Shown here in pieces: positions 53,499 through 63,451 of a stretch of 64,000 nt of DNA. The position numbers were made by a program, and so were the translations under genes. The stretch's first letter is position 1. Each line of letters opens with the position of its first letter. The notes beneath the pieces were generated by a model. It made no database searches. It had not been told where the DNA came from and saw nothing but the letters and a program-made list of their open reading frames with translations. This DNA is from Teratosphaeria epicoccoides (taxonomy: Eukaryota > Ascomycota > Dothideomycetes > Mycosphaerellales > Teratosphaeriaceae). The stretch is from NCBI GenBank assembly GCA_021401465.1, contig JADDMT010000027.1, positions 62,001 through 126,000 on the forward strand, read 5' to 3'.

Positions 53499-54739
53499 AT
53501 GAGCAAGCTGTGGGACGTCGACCCAGAGACGCGCGCCAAGCTGCACCGCATACAAAAGGAGAATGAGAACCACAAGTGTGTCGACTGTGGTGCCCCGAGT
53601 CCGCAATGGGTCTGCGCTCCCCTCACCTCTTCCACCCTCTCATCCCTCCCACCCTCTCATCCCTCCCACCCTCTCATCCCTCCCACCCTTCCCCCCTGAA
53701 CCAAATCCCGCCTCTGACACAATCCTAGATCAGCCCCAAGTTCGGCATCTTCTTCTGCCTGGCCTGTTCGGGCATCCACCGCGGTCTCGGCGTCCACATC
53801 TCCTTCGTCCGCTCCGCCACCATGGACGCCCTCAAAGCCGGCGAAGTCAAGAAGATGGAGCAGGGCGGTAACAAGCCCTGGAAGGACTTCTTCAACGCAC
53901 ACCACTCCAACACCCTCATCGCCCGAGACTTTGACACCTGCACCATCGCCGAGCGCTACGACAGCGAGGCCGGCCAGGAATGGAAGGACCGCTTGACCGC
54001 CAAAGTCGAGGGGACCGAGTACGTGCCGCCCGCCTCCAAACCCCGACCCACCGCCCCCCTCCAAACCCACGCAGACACCACCCCCCAAAAGCACCACAAC
54101 GAAGCCTACTTCGCCAAAATGGGCGAAGCCAACGCCAGCCGCCCCGACCACCTCCCGCCCTCCCGCGGCGGCAAATACGGCGGGTTCGGCTCCTCCCCCC
54201 CGCCCCCCTCCCGCACCAGCCACACCACCCTCCCCTCCACCGACGACTTCCACCACGACCCCGTGGCCGCGCTCACCAAGGGTTTCGGCTGGCTCAGCAG
54301 CACCGTCTCCAGACAGGCCGCGAGCGTGAATCAAGCGTACATCCAGCCGGGCCTCAGCAGCGTGCAGTCGGGCGATTTCGCCGCAAACGCCCAGCGATGG
54401 GGCTCGCAGATCGGGGCGCATGCGCAGCAGGGCGTCAGGGGGCTGGGGGATCAGTTCACGAGGTTCGTGGACCCGGAGCAGCAGCAGCAGCAGCAGCAGC
54501 GGCGGCGGCACGGTGCGGGTGGGGGAAGAGTTCAGCCGGAGAAGAAGGAATTTTGGGATCGGTTTGGGCAGGGGGGAGAGTTTGGGGATGGGCGGTCTGC
54601 CTCTGCTGCTGCCGCTGTGGGGGAGCAGAGGAAGGTGGGGGGAGGTGCGAGCTTGGGGACTAGTGCGGTGAAGAGTTCGGGGGGGTTGGCGGGGGTGGGG
54701 AGGAAGAGGGAGGAGGAGGATGCATGGGGGGATTGGTAG
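53499..54739 (+). CDS. GCS1: ADP-ribosylation factor GTPase-activating protein (ArfGAP1/Gcs1 type)
   Basis: Predicted two exons, 373 aa: 53499-53609 and 53729-54739. The splice rebuilds the GATA-like zinc finger CVDCGAPSPQW / ISPKFGIFFCLAC (C-x2-C-x16-C-x2-C), followed by the arginine finger in SGIHRGLGVHISFVRS. The C-terminal part has ALPS-like amphipathic stretches (TKGFGWLSSTVSRQAASVNQ, GSQIGAHAQQGVRGLGDQFT) that sense curved Golgi membranes, a Gln run and the terminal DAWGDW motif. It activates GTP hydrolysis on Arf1 in COPI/post-Golgi traffic. The donor GTCTGC is weak, and intron 1 contains a 17-bp triple repeat. Strong call. Confidence 0.94.
53637..53687 (+). repeat. Three 17-bp tandem repeats in GCS1 intron 1
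   Basis: Three exact copies of CTCTCATCCCTCCCACC at 53637, 53654 and 53671, forming a long polypyrimidine tract upstream of the branch site CTCTGACAC. Confidence 0.95.
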
Positions 54740-54800
54740 GTCGTAGGTGGTGATGGGAGAGTGCCAGGTATTTTTTTTTCTGCATGCGGGATGAGGGGAG

Positions 54801-54829
54801 GTTGTGTGTGTGTGTGTGCGTGCGTGCGT
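54801..54829 (+). repeat. (GT)n/(GCGT)n microsatellite
   Basis: GT dinucleotides running into GCGT units, just 3' of GCS1. Confidence 0.9.
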
Positions 54830-54952
54830 TTTCGAGCGAAGGCGTCTGGCGCTTTGGATTCGAGGGGGGGTGAGGGTTGAGGGTGAGGGTTGAGCTGGAA
54901 GAAGACGTTTGGGGGTCTTTTCTTTGGTTTAGAAGCGTACATGCATATATGT

Positions 54953-54991
54953 ATGGACGGACGGACGGACGGATGGATGGATGGATGGATT
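54953..54991 (+). repeat. (GGAC)n(GGAT)n tetranucleotide repeat
   Basis: Four GGAC-type units followed by about five GGAT units. Confidence 0.9.
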
Positions 54992-55633
54992 TTGAGGCAT
55001 TCCATGATCAGAAGACGTATAGAGATTTTGGTTTTGGTGGTTTGGCGAGTATGACACATGCATGTACGTGTATGTAAGCTATACGTGCGACGGACAGGCT
55101 CTTCTCTTCGTTTCGGGCTGGTTGCTGGGATGAAGGTAGATGGCCTGCCTGGCTGGCTGATTATTATCCATGAATCCTCTGACGAACGTCCTGGCGAGTG
55201 AGTGAGTGATGTCTCTCTCCTGCGTGCTTAGCTAGGCTCATCTCGAGCCTGTCTGCTACTATAGCATTCGGGCAACGCAGATAGAGGGAGTCCATTTCGA
55301 ATGCCGCTGTCTACCCTATTCACAGCAGCATCGCTCTTCAAGCGGCCTCAACAGAGAGAAGTCACGCGCGCCAAAGTGCTTGTACGAGAAAGCCGGGGAC
55401 AAGGATGTTTCGCCGTATAAAGCTGCCCATCGACTCATAGTCCTATCGAAGGCGACGAGGCACAAGCTACGGGGAACATGTCTCTGCATCGTCTCGTGCC
55501 GCGGCCAATGCGCTTCACCCGACCACCGTCTCGTTCACAGCGGCTCAGCAACCAAAACGTCCCCTCTCCAAGCCAGAACACAGCCAGACCCCGGATCCCT
55601 GCGTCCGCGCCCTCCTGAGTGGGCCCCCCAGAC

Positions 55634-55945
55634 CTACGGCGTGTCCTTTCGACATTGCACGCTCGCGGCCCCCTTGAGCTGGCACCCCAACCGCCAAGCC
55701 GGTGGCCACATGGGGGCCTGATCGCTCGGCTGCACGCAGTACTGGAAGTACGTGGAGTAGTAGCCTGGGCCGTAGTATTCGTCGCAGAACTTTCTGGTTG
55801 CGTTGAGCACGGGTTGGCCGGCGCCGATGATGTCGCCTTTGCCGTCGTGCTGGTCCATGCAGCGGCAAAAGCGAGAGTCGCCGGGCGCTGCCGTGCTTTG
55901 GGTGTTGAGGGGGAAGAGGACGAGAGCTGCGGCGAGGGCTTTCAT
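55634..55945 (-). CDS. Small secreted six-cysteine protein, 103 aa
   Basis: Single-exon ORF. Signal peptide MKALAAALVLFPLNT with cleavage probably near TAAPG. The mature part is about 83 residues with six cysteines, beginning SRFCRCMDQHDG and continuing FCDEYYGPGYYSTYFQYCV. Spacing C-x-C-x24-C-x15-C-x17-C-x9-C parallels the secreted protein at 15145-15450, including identical C-x-C start and x17 interval. It is rich in Tyr/Trp/Pro between cysteines 3 and 5. No family is recognised; extracellular or apoplastic effector-like role is inference. Confidence 0.65.
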   Translation of the reverse strand: MKALAAALVLFPLNTQSTAAPGDSRFCRCMDQHDGKGDIIGAGQPVLNATRKFCDEYYGPGYYSTYFQYCVQPSDQAPMWPPAWRLGCQLKGAASVQCRKDTP

Positions 55946-58804
55946 CTTTGGTAGTTGCGAAGGTTGGAGGATGGCGAATGGGCTGGGGGGTTGGTGGTTG
56001 TTCAGAGATGGGACGAGCGAGAGACGTGCGGGGGGGCCTGGGTCGATAAGCTGTTTTCCTTATGCCCACCCGGACACCTGCGGAAGCCTGGTTGTGTTTC
56101 TGTTACCGGAAATGATCTCTGTCTCTGGCTCTGGGGCCTCTTGATAACTCTGGGGCCGCGGAGAGGATCCGCCAAGACCCGCTGCAGTTCAGCTATTCGT
56201 TCCGACTGTCTGGACGCAAATAGATATAAGACGCCATGGCACGAAGACCCTTCAGCACTCGATCATCCTGTCATGGTCTCATGGGCACCGGCAGACGGCC
56301 TCCGTAGGCTCCGTTCGGTCACCGATCCCCCAGATCCTCAGGAGGGCGCTCGCCATCGGTCTCGCTCCCGTCTCGGTCGAGATCCCTCGGTGCACATGGA
56401 TTCAAGATCACGGACAACACTTCTGTACTGACAGTGGCGATCTCCGCGCGGGTGAGATGCCAGAGACGTTGTCAAGCTGGAGAGAAAGGTATCAGTCCCT
56501 GCATTATCACGGGCGAGCTTTCGCATTGATGAGTTTTCATGATGTTGAACCCATGCTCGAAACTCATGATCGCTTCATCTTTTTATGGCCAAGGAGCAGA
56601 GGGGTCTGCCCAGACTTTCCCAAGTGCGCATATGATCTGTTGATCACAATCATTGTCTTGGTGCTGAATACACAAGAACCAAAGTCAACACTTGGCGTCT
56701 TTGGCTGTGTTACGTTCACATTGACCGTGCTAGGCGTGCATCAGCTGTGTCTGTCCTGTTGTTCCTTGTCATGGGCGTGTCTCAGGAGATAATACCCCGT
56801 CTCGATCTCGATCACGCGCGGCATCGACAGCGGAAGCAGACAGCACGCAACTTCACCTTGGGCACTCGTGGCCCGCCCAAACTCGTCCAACAACCCTAGA
56901 TATGCTATTCTGGCTACATCCGCCAGGCCCAGCGGAAAGGCTGATATCACGACATCGACCTACAGGATGAGTCCCGCTCCATCCCGCCACGGCAAAAGTT
57001 CGAGCGGGTTCCGCTTGACTTTGGATATCATGTTTTCAATTGTTGCAGAGGCCAAAAGAATCAATCCAGCTCGGGTGTCTGTGAAGCCGTCTTGCGTCGC
57101 TGTATTCAATTTGTCGTCCCAGGTTGTTGCTCGTTTGAGAAAGCCGGATGACAACTTTTGCCGCTCATGGAATGCCCCCCATGTGGTTGTGAAGTGCGCA
57201 TCAGCCCACGGTGTGCTCGATTGCCCTACAATTCGTTGCGGCTATCGTGATTTATGAGGTGTCCAGCGATGGGCAGCCTCCATCAGCATGCAGATTCGAG
57301 CAACGAATCCCCCTCCCATTCATCTCAACAACAACTCTCCCTATCTCTCCAGAAGGCAGTCTTGTATCGCACAACAAGTCCCGGCTACTGGTGGAATGAC
57401 GGAGTGGTGATCGAAAGATTATAGACATCTGTCTTCTTCACAAAGAATATGACTGTCGATTCTCCCGGCGACGCTCCCAGACTGAAACCATACGCACAGC
57501 ACAATGGCCGATGACAAGAAGTCTATGCTCGATTTGGGTGGGTTGTGGAAGCTTAATAAAGAGCTGTGCTCGGACATCACTGCCGCTATGGAACTCCGAT
57601 GTGGTCTTTTCATGCTAGTCTTTACGCTTTTCAGATTTCCAATCGCAGCTTTCTCCAGCCCTTGAAGAAGACTGGCACCCTTTCGAGCATGAGTGGAGGG
57701 AGAAGAAACATGCCTTCATCGGCAGCATCCGCGCTCATAGTCGCTGCACCGCTGGTGCGGAGTGGAAGAGTAACGGCTCTGATGGGTTCGCGTGGTGTGT
57801 CGAGGCCTGGTACGCGAAGGTTGCTGTTGATTTTGAGGTTCATGCTGTAAACCTGTGGGTGTTGCCAATGTCCTGAAATACGATCCTGAATGCAGATTTC
57901 AAGCACAGCCCCAAACATCATGAGACGGCAAGTCGCTGTGCGGATATCGGCGTCGTTGTTGCTTGTCCGGTGTTGCATGTGAGAGGATATTGCTCCGGCA
58001 ACTTTGTAGTCACTGACTTCCGATCATCATGCTGCTTCTCTGCGACGCTCCTGTAGGGATGAGCTGATCTCTATCACTTTCAAAGGGCCCTTTGAAAGCC
58101 ATTCAGGCCCGCTCCGAGCTCTCGAATTCTATTCTTATAGATCCGCATCGCCACCAGATCCAAGACAATCAATGCCGCTGTAGATGGCGACAGACCTATC
58201 CACGGGCTCTGCAGCGGCTTTACTACGATCCCTTGGCACATCTGTACTGCAACTCTAATCTCGGCTTAGCAGCCAGGGCTACTACGCTCCCTTGTCTTGA
58301 TCTCATCAGCCAGCCGCAGCACTCACGAATCTGACGAGTTCGCGAGCCGACCATAGGATAAGTCGCGCGTGACAATCGCACCACCTGAAGCCAAGTGAAG
58401 CAGGCTAATTGTGAGAATCTCTGTACCAAGCTTGCGAATCGACCCCCCGTTTGATACGGTCTTGCAATCCCTCCAGAGGTCTGACTATGACTGTCAGATG
58501 CGTCTGCGACTGTCAGATGCGTCTGCAATGTAGCCTGGCGTTCTGGTCACGTCCGGACTTCGGCAGCGCCTAAGCGTTGGCAGCCAGGCATGTATGGCGC
58601 CGAGCTTGCCGTATGGTTTCATGACCATAGGGAGCTGGTACGGCTATCCAGCTGCTCTCGAGGCCACTACCGGCTGCAATCTCGAGACACATAATCCAAC
58701 AAAATTCCACTTCGAGTTCCCTACCACGGTACACTAAGCGCAAGCCTTGATCAGCACGACATCTAGCTCGCACAGAGAAACTAATCTTGCCGCCCGTAGA
58801 GAAA
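55946..58804. other. Long intergenic region
   Basis: About 2.9 kb with no convincing gene apart from the weak 115-codon frame at 57631-57978. Sequence between 56450 and 57600 is less GC-rich than the flanks. No repeats or RNA genes seen. Confidence 0.45.
57631..57978 (-). CDS. Doubtful 115-codon ORF
   Basis: ATG-initiated frame whose C-terminal half reads like protein (VPGLDTPREPIRAVTLPLRT, MFLLPPLMLERVPVFFKGWR) but matches no family I know. It could be a relic exon. No signal peptide or domain. Treat as doubtful. Confidence 0.2.
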   Translation of the reverse strand: MQHRTSNNDADIRTATCRLMMFGAVLEICIQDRISGHWQHPQVYSMNLKINSNLRVPGLDTPREPIRAVTLPLRTSGAATMSADAADEGMFLLPPLMLERVPVFFKGWRKLRLEI

Positions 58805-59179
58805 ATGCTAAACTTCCTCATCGCTATCCTAGCAGGCTATGCGGCCGCTCTTCAAGTCGCTGTCTACCCAGATATATGCGGGGCCCCATTCGACGAAGCA
58901 CTTTGGGGTGCATACATCGATCCTTTTCCTCAGACATCCTTCTCGGATTGCCACGGCATGCCCCTCCAGCTCACAGGCAAATCTCTCCATTGGGTCGATC
59001 GGCCATCAAAGTCCTTCCCGTGCGAGGCCAATGCATATGACAACCCAAATTGCGCTGGGAACCCGGTCGCCACTGTCAAGGGGCATTCCACTGATGCGGA
59101 CTGTCAGAATGCACAGAGGGACAGAAAGAAGGAGCAGGAAATTCATGGATTCAATGTGTCCTGTTATCATGTGGGCTGA
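58805..59179 (+). CDS. Small secreted cysteine-rich protein, 124 aa
   Basis: Single exon from ATG 58805. Signal peptide MLNFLIAILAGYAAA with likely cleavage before LQVAVYP. The mature protein of about 108 residues has six cysteines (PDICGAP, SDCHGM, FPCEAN, NPNCAG, DADCQN, VSCYHVG) and a Trp-containing central part. The cysteine spacing differs from the pair at 15145 and 55634. No family recognised. Secretion is a confident reading of the N-terminus; role is unknown. Confidence 0.65.
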   Translation: MLNFLIAILAGYAAALQVAVYPDICGAPFDEALWGAYIDPFPQTSFSDCHGMPLQLTGKSLHWVDRPSKSFPCEANAYDNPNCAGNPVATVKGHSTDADCQNAQRDRKKEQEIHGFNVSCYHVG

Positions 59180-59659
59180 GGAGCGTAGAGTGCTGCTGGA
59201 TATTGATATCGGAGTCCAGACTGTCGTTGACGAAAAGGTTCCGGCCGACCGTGAAGATTTCCCGAGGATGCGAGAATGAAAGGGTCTGGGGGTGTTGTTT
59301 CGGCCGGCGGAGGGAGGCTGGACCTTGAAGTTCCCTTGGCTGCGGCACTCTCTGCCTCCGGAGGCATTCACGGTGAGCCTGAGCGGGGCCAAAATAACAG
59401 ATTACCAGGGCAAAAATGTGTAGGAAAGGATGCAGAATCAACAGTGAAATGAAGGATCGCTATGAATTCGCCGAACAAGAGAGTCTTGACAGCATCGGGA
59501 GCCACGTCTCCGTTCGTAACGATGAGTCGAGATCTGTCTCACCTATGATGATCAAGAATACTGCCTGAGGCATCCACGACGTGAGGTGACAAGTACGGGT
59601 TACTGAATGGTGGTGACAGTAGCAGAAGTCAGCCTAAGGTAGGAAGAACAACCAGTTCC

Positions 59660-59700
<41 letters not shown>
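59660..59700. repeat. (ATC)n trinucleotide repeat
   Basis: About 13 uninterrupted ATC units. On the minus strand they would encode poly-Asp in an open frame; on the plus strand they sit just before a possible splice acceptor. Confidence 0.92.
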
Positions 59701-59702
59701 AG

Positions 59703-59915
59703 CAAGGAGGTTTCGGCGGTCAGCATCAAGGTGGGCCTCCTGGAGGCCTGAGTGGTGGTATGGGAGGTGGTCCCGGCGGCCTCGACGGTGCAGGACATGG
59801 CGGCGGTCCGGGAGGCGGAGGAATGGGTGTGGCAGATGCGATGAGGTGGGATGTGATGGATTTGTTTGAGAAGCAATTCGGAAGGAATTTGATACATCCT
59901 GACTTTCAATACTGA
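59703..59915 (+). CDS. Possible last exon of a Gly-rich protein (start not found)
   Basis: After a possible acceptor (CATCAAG) an open stretch of 70 codons reads as a Gly-rich segment (GGPPGGLSGGMGGGPGGLDG) followed by a normal-composition, helical end (MRWDVMDLFEKQFGRNLIHP, then DFQY and TGA). A possible donor GTAGGA at 59639 would make a 64-nt intron holding the ATC repeat, with an upstream frame reading GLLNGGDSSRSQPK, but no start codon was found. The opposite strand is also open here. No family recognised. Confidence 0.3.
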   Translation, partial: QGGFGGQHQGGPPGGLSGGMGGGPGGLDGAGHGGGPGGGGMGVADAMRWDVMDLFEKQFGRNLIHPDFQY

Positions 59916-60018
59916 AAACACCTTCCAACGCCTCGCTAAGGTTTACACTTCCCGCGCTCTTCTTGTGATGGACTGGTGCCTGGTCATTCACACTTGCGGC
60001 TTACCCGGCTGACCTTAC

Positions 60019-61607
60019 TCAAGCAAACTTCGCCTTCTTCCCATTCGTCACCGGCGTAGATTCATCCTCATCATTCTCGTCTTCATCCTCTTCATCCACC
60101 ACCTTCCTCTTCCGCGCCTTCGGCTTCGCAGCACCCGCTCCAGCATCATTCGCGCCATTCTGTTCCCTCCCCTCGACCTTCTCCAGCATAGCGGCATACC
60201 CTTCTTGCACAGAGTCCAGCACCGCCTCTAGCTTCTCGATCCTCTCCTCCCGTTCAAGCTGGGCAAGTTGATCTCGGTTGAAGACGTAGAGTCTGTGCTT
60301 GGCGTAGAGCCGCCAAAAGTAGTAGGCCTTGTCGTCGGCATTGCTGCTCTTTGCTTTCCGCGTGATCCTGTTTCTTGACCGATGGCTGGCAGGGATGAAT
60401 GAGAGAGTGTGCATTTCGACTAATCGATCGAATTGCCGCTCCATGATCTTCGTCTTCTTCATTATCGCTTTCCGTTGAGCACCGTCGACAATGAGGTCGG
60501 TCGGGATATACTCCATAGAGGCAAGTTTGTCGGCTGGCACAGCAGTGTCGATACGTAAGGCCGCGAACTCCGGGACATTCTTCCTCAAGTACAGAAGGTC
60601 GCAGAGGTCACGGAGGTCGTCAAATGCTTCGTTTGGATCCTCGACTGTGAATTCGCGGACATTAAGCGGCGATGTGAGGTGGGTGTACATGGAGCTGTAC
60701 AGCTCTTGACCGTGTCCGCGACCTTGAAATGGTGGCAGGATCAGGAACTGAGATAGTCGCTCTCTGTTGGGTAGGTCCAGTGGTGTTGCTGTGCTCTCCG
60801 CTTCCCTGGCGGTCGAATGCGCATTCGGCGGCGGCAGAAAGCTCTCTAGTGAGTGGGAGAAGGCATCGAGGTCACCCTTGGACGGCTGCTTCCTGTCCGG
60901 CAGGGTGAAGACGCGATATGATGTTCCATAGCCGAGCAAGGAGTATGGCGATCCTTTCGGCACCCGTGCCTCCCCACACTGGTACAGCAAGAACAGCTTC
61001 CACCGTTGCGTCGTCCAGTCCTGCTCTAGCTGCAATGTGCTTCCGCCTTCGATGAACATGGGCACCAGAATCTGCATATTCTCCAACAGCTGCTTCGCCG
61101 TGGGATCTGACAGACTCGCCACCCATATCTCGTATTTCTCGCCATCTCTGCCGTAGCTGTGTATCCTCTCGCCTGGTGGCTTGAACGCTGCTGCATCGTC
61201 TTCCTCTGCTGGCGCCCCGAACGCGTCCTCAGGCAGAAAGTCGCGGAGGGACTCCTCGATGTTCGTCGGTTTGATGTGCTCCGTCAGCTCCTTGAACTTC
61301 TCCCTCTGCCTGATGTCGACGTGCGGCCGCAGATTGTGTGCCTGGAACGTAAGGTTGATTCGGAGACCCTTATACCCAAAGACAACCTCCGCGGCGCCGA
61401 AGATGGGGTATGTGAAGGACGGGTGGAAGGGCTCGCCTACGACGGAGCCATCGCTGTGGAGCAGTGAGATGGTGAGACATTCATTGGTGTTGCTTGACCT
61501 GCACAATCAATGTTCAGCTAATGGAAATGATTGAAGCTGGCTCACGAGATGCCTTACCATTCATTGACCTGCTGCTCGATCACGGCGGAGAGCTGCTCGC
61601 TGTCCAT
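60019..61607 (-). CDS. HAT1: Histone acetyltransferase type B catalytic subunit Hat1
   Basis: Predicted two exons, 509 aa: 61607-61558 (MDSEQLSAVIEQQVNE) and 61498-60019, intron 59 nt; the join gives NEWSSNTNECLTISLL. Family blocks: FHPSFTYPIFGAAEVVFGYK, YEIWVASLSDPTAKQLLENM, VPMFIEGGS, and the acetyl-CoA loop FLILPPFQGRGHGQELYSSM (Q-x-x-G-x-G). The substrate region VEDPNEAFDDLRD follows. The C-terminus is a Lys/Glu/Asp tail with KARKRK NLS. Hat1 acetylates newly made histone H4 at K5/K12 with its Hat2/RbAp46 partner before nuclear import. Divergent from the ZIP gene. Strong call. Confidence 0.95.
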
Positions 61608-61902
61608 GGTCGCGCTACGGCTGCATGTGTCGAACAGATGGGCGGTGGCTGTTTCCGAGAGATGTTTCTGTTCCGCCGGATGACGCGACGGCGCGACTTG
61701 GCCTGTGCTCCGCGTTTGGGATAGATGGATTGAGCTGGCGGCGGTATCTGAGCGGTATCTGAGCGGTATCTGAGCCTGAGGGCAGTTTGATGCCAAGCTA
61801 GCCCACCAAGCCAAATGCAATGACTCGCCACTCATGACGAGATAGGCAGGAGCGCAGAATACCAGCACACTCGCAGCACGGGCTCTCGGCAGCCGGGGTA
61901 TC
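61608..61902. promoter_or_regulatory. Divergent promoter HAT1/ZIP transporter with a triple 11-bp repeat
   Basis: 295 bp between the two start codons. It contains three perfect head-to-tail copies of GCGGTATCTGA at 61741, 61752 and 61763. The repeat is one helical turn long, so the three copies face the same side of the DNA; a binding role is inference. Confidence 0.6.
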
Positions 61903-63255
61903 ATGGCAGACGGACTCTTGACTCTGGTGGTGCTATGTATGGTGATGGGGATCGCGTGAGTAGGCGTGTGACCGAGATGCCACTGCAAAACATCTGATCG
62001 CAAAGGTAGGTCCTTTCTCGCTGGCATCCTTCCCTTATCGTTCTCCCTCACGTCGCGACAGTTGCGCTTGATCACAGCTCTGGGAACAGGCGTCTTGGTG
62101 GGCACATCGCTCATAGTCATCATACCAGAAGGAGTCGAAGCGCTGTATGAGGCGAGCGCAAGCAGTCACAAGACTCCCGAACAGTCGGTAGCAAGGCGTT
62201 GGGCAACGAAGGATGTGCACGGTCAGCCCGAGCGATGGCGACGAGCAGCCGTACCTGTACCTGTAGAGGTTGGCGAGCCAGCCGACAAAGAGGTGGGCTT
62301 CATCACAGGCCCGGACGATGGCTTCGACGAAGTGAAGGAGGGCGTCGAGCTGGGTGCCCCTTCTCCAGACAGCGAGTCTGGACCACCAGGCGGCTCCGCT
62401 GTCTCTCCCGGCAACCACTCGCATGGACATGAAGAAGCGGCCTACGAACCACACGTCTGGATTGGCATCTCTGTCATCACTGGATTCATCCTTATGTACC
62501 TCATCGACACCCTTCCTCAACACGCTACACCAGCCTCTGAGCCTCGCCGCTTCAGCATCTCCCTGAACTCCCTCTCCTCCAGCGTCCGATTTGGGTCAGG
62601 TGCCGAGCAAGAGGCCAACGGTCACATCGAAGCTCAACCGGTCAACGAAGTGTACCCGCCTGTCGCGACGTCCCGACATGGCCACAGCCGGCCTTCCTCC
62701 ACGACCGTGGGTCTCGTTATCCACGCTGCAGCCGACGGCATAGCACTTGGCGCATCGTCCACTTCCACGAGCAACCTCGGCTTCATCGTCTTCATCGCGC
62801 TGATGATCCATAAAGCACCTGCCGCATTCGGACTCACATCCGTGCTCCTAAAACAAGGACTCTCAAAACGAGCCGCACGCGCCCACCTCGTCGTCTTCTC
62901 CCTTGCTGCACCCGTGGGTGCTCTACTCACCTGGTCAGCAGCCCACTTATTCGACTATGGCTCCGAATATTTGGGCACCAACTTCACCACAGGCGTGCTG
63001 CTTCTATTTTCAGGCGGCACGTTCTTATATGTGGCCATGCACACCATGCAGGAAGCTGGCGCTGGGCATTCACATGGCGAAGGTAGCGGATGGGTAGAGG
63101 GAAATGGGTATGCAGCTATTGGGATGGAAGACGGGGTGTACGGAGTTGGGAGCAATGGGCCACCGAAGCGAGGAAGCAGGCGCTTGGTCGATACGTTTGT
63201 TACGGTGGGCGGCATGCTTTTGCCGCTGCTGACGCAATTTGGGCATGGACATTGA
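61903..63255 (+). CDS. ZIP-family metal transporter (ZIP9/ATX2 type)
   Basis: Predicted two exons, 432 aa: 61903-61955 and 62010-63255, intron 54 nt; the join gives MGIASFLAGILPLSFSLTSR. About eight hydrophobic helices. Signature ZIP residues: LRLITALGTGVLVGTSLIVI with PEG, the metal-site helix VIHAAADGIALGAS and its partner LMIHKAPAAFGL. A His-rich cytosolic loop (NHSHGHEEAAYEPHVW) precedes helix IV. HAAADGIALGA plus MIHKAPAAFGL is typical of the SLC39A9/ATX2 branch, found in Golgi membranes and moving zinc or manganese into the cytosol. Subfamily likely, metal uncertain. Confidence 0.88.
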
Positions 63256-63451
63256 CCGATGCAGGTGTGAGCTTGGTCGAAGATGCATCTTCCAGCAGCA
63301 TTCGGGTCCACCCTTAGCGTCGGGATTATCGTTGTTCCAGATTGCGTGCTCGACCTCGGGTCCATCATTTGTAATCCGCCGTTGACCATACCAAGGCACA
63401 AGAACTCAGCATGTCTGCCCAGATATCATCACGCATGCGAACATTGCAACC
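63256..63451. other. Short intergenic
   Basis: Under 200 bp between the ZIP gene and the monooxygenase gene; nothing recognised. Confidence 0.5.

Larger units (their letters stand above)
54740..55633. other. Intergenic with simple repeats
   Basis: About 890 bp. Contains a (GT)n/(GCGT)n tract at 54801-54829 and a (GGAC)n(GGAT)n tract at 54953-54991. No gene recognised. Confidence 0.55.
59180..60018. other. Intergenic, with (ATC)n repeat and a possible Gly-rich exon
   Basis: About 840 bp between the secreted protein gene and the HAT1 3' end. Contains the microsatellite 59660-59700 and the uncertain exon 59703-59915. Confidence 0.5.

Noticed and set aside
56960..57154. 64-codon minus-strand frame in the 56-58.8 kb gap
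   Set aside because: Protein-like in parts but no family, no neighbouring exons with matching splice sites and low coding bias.
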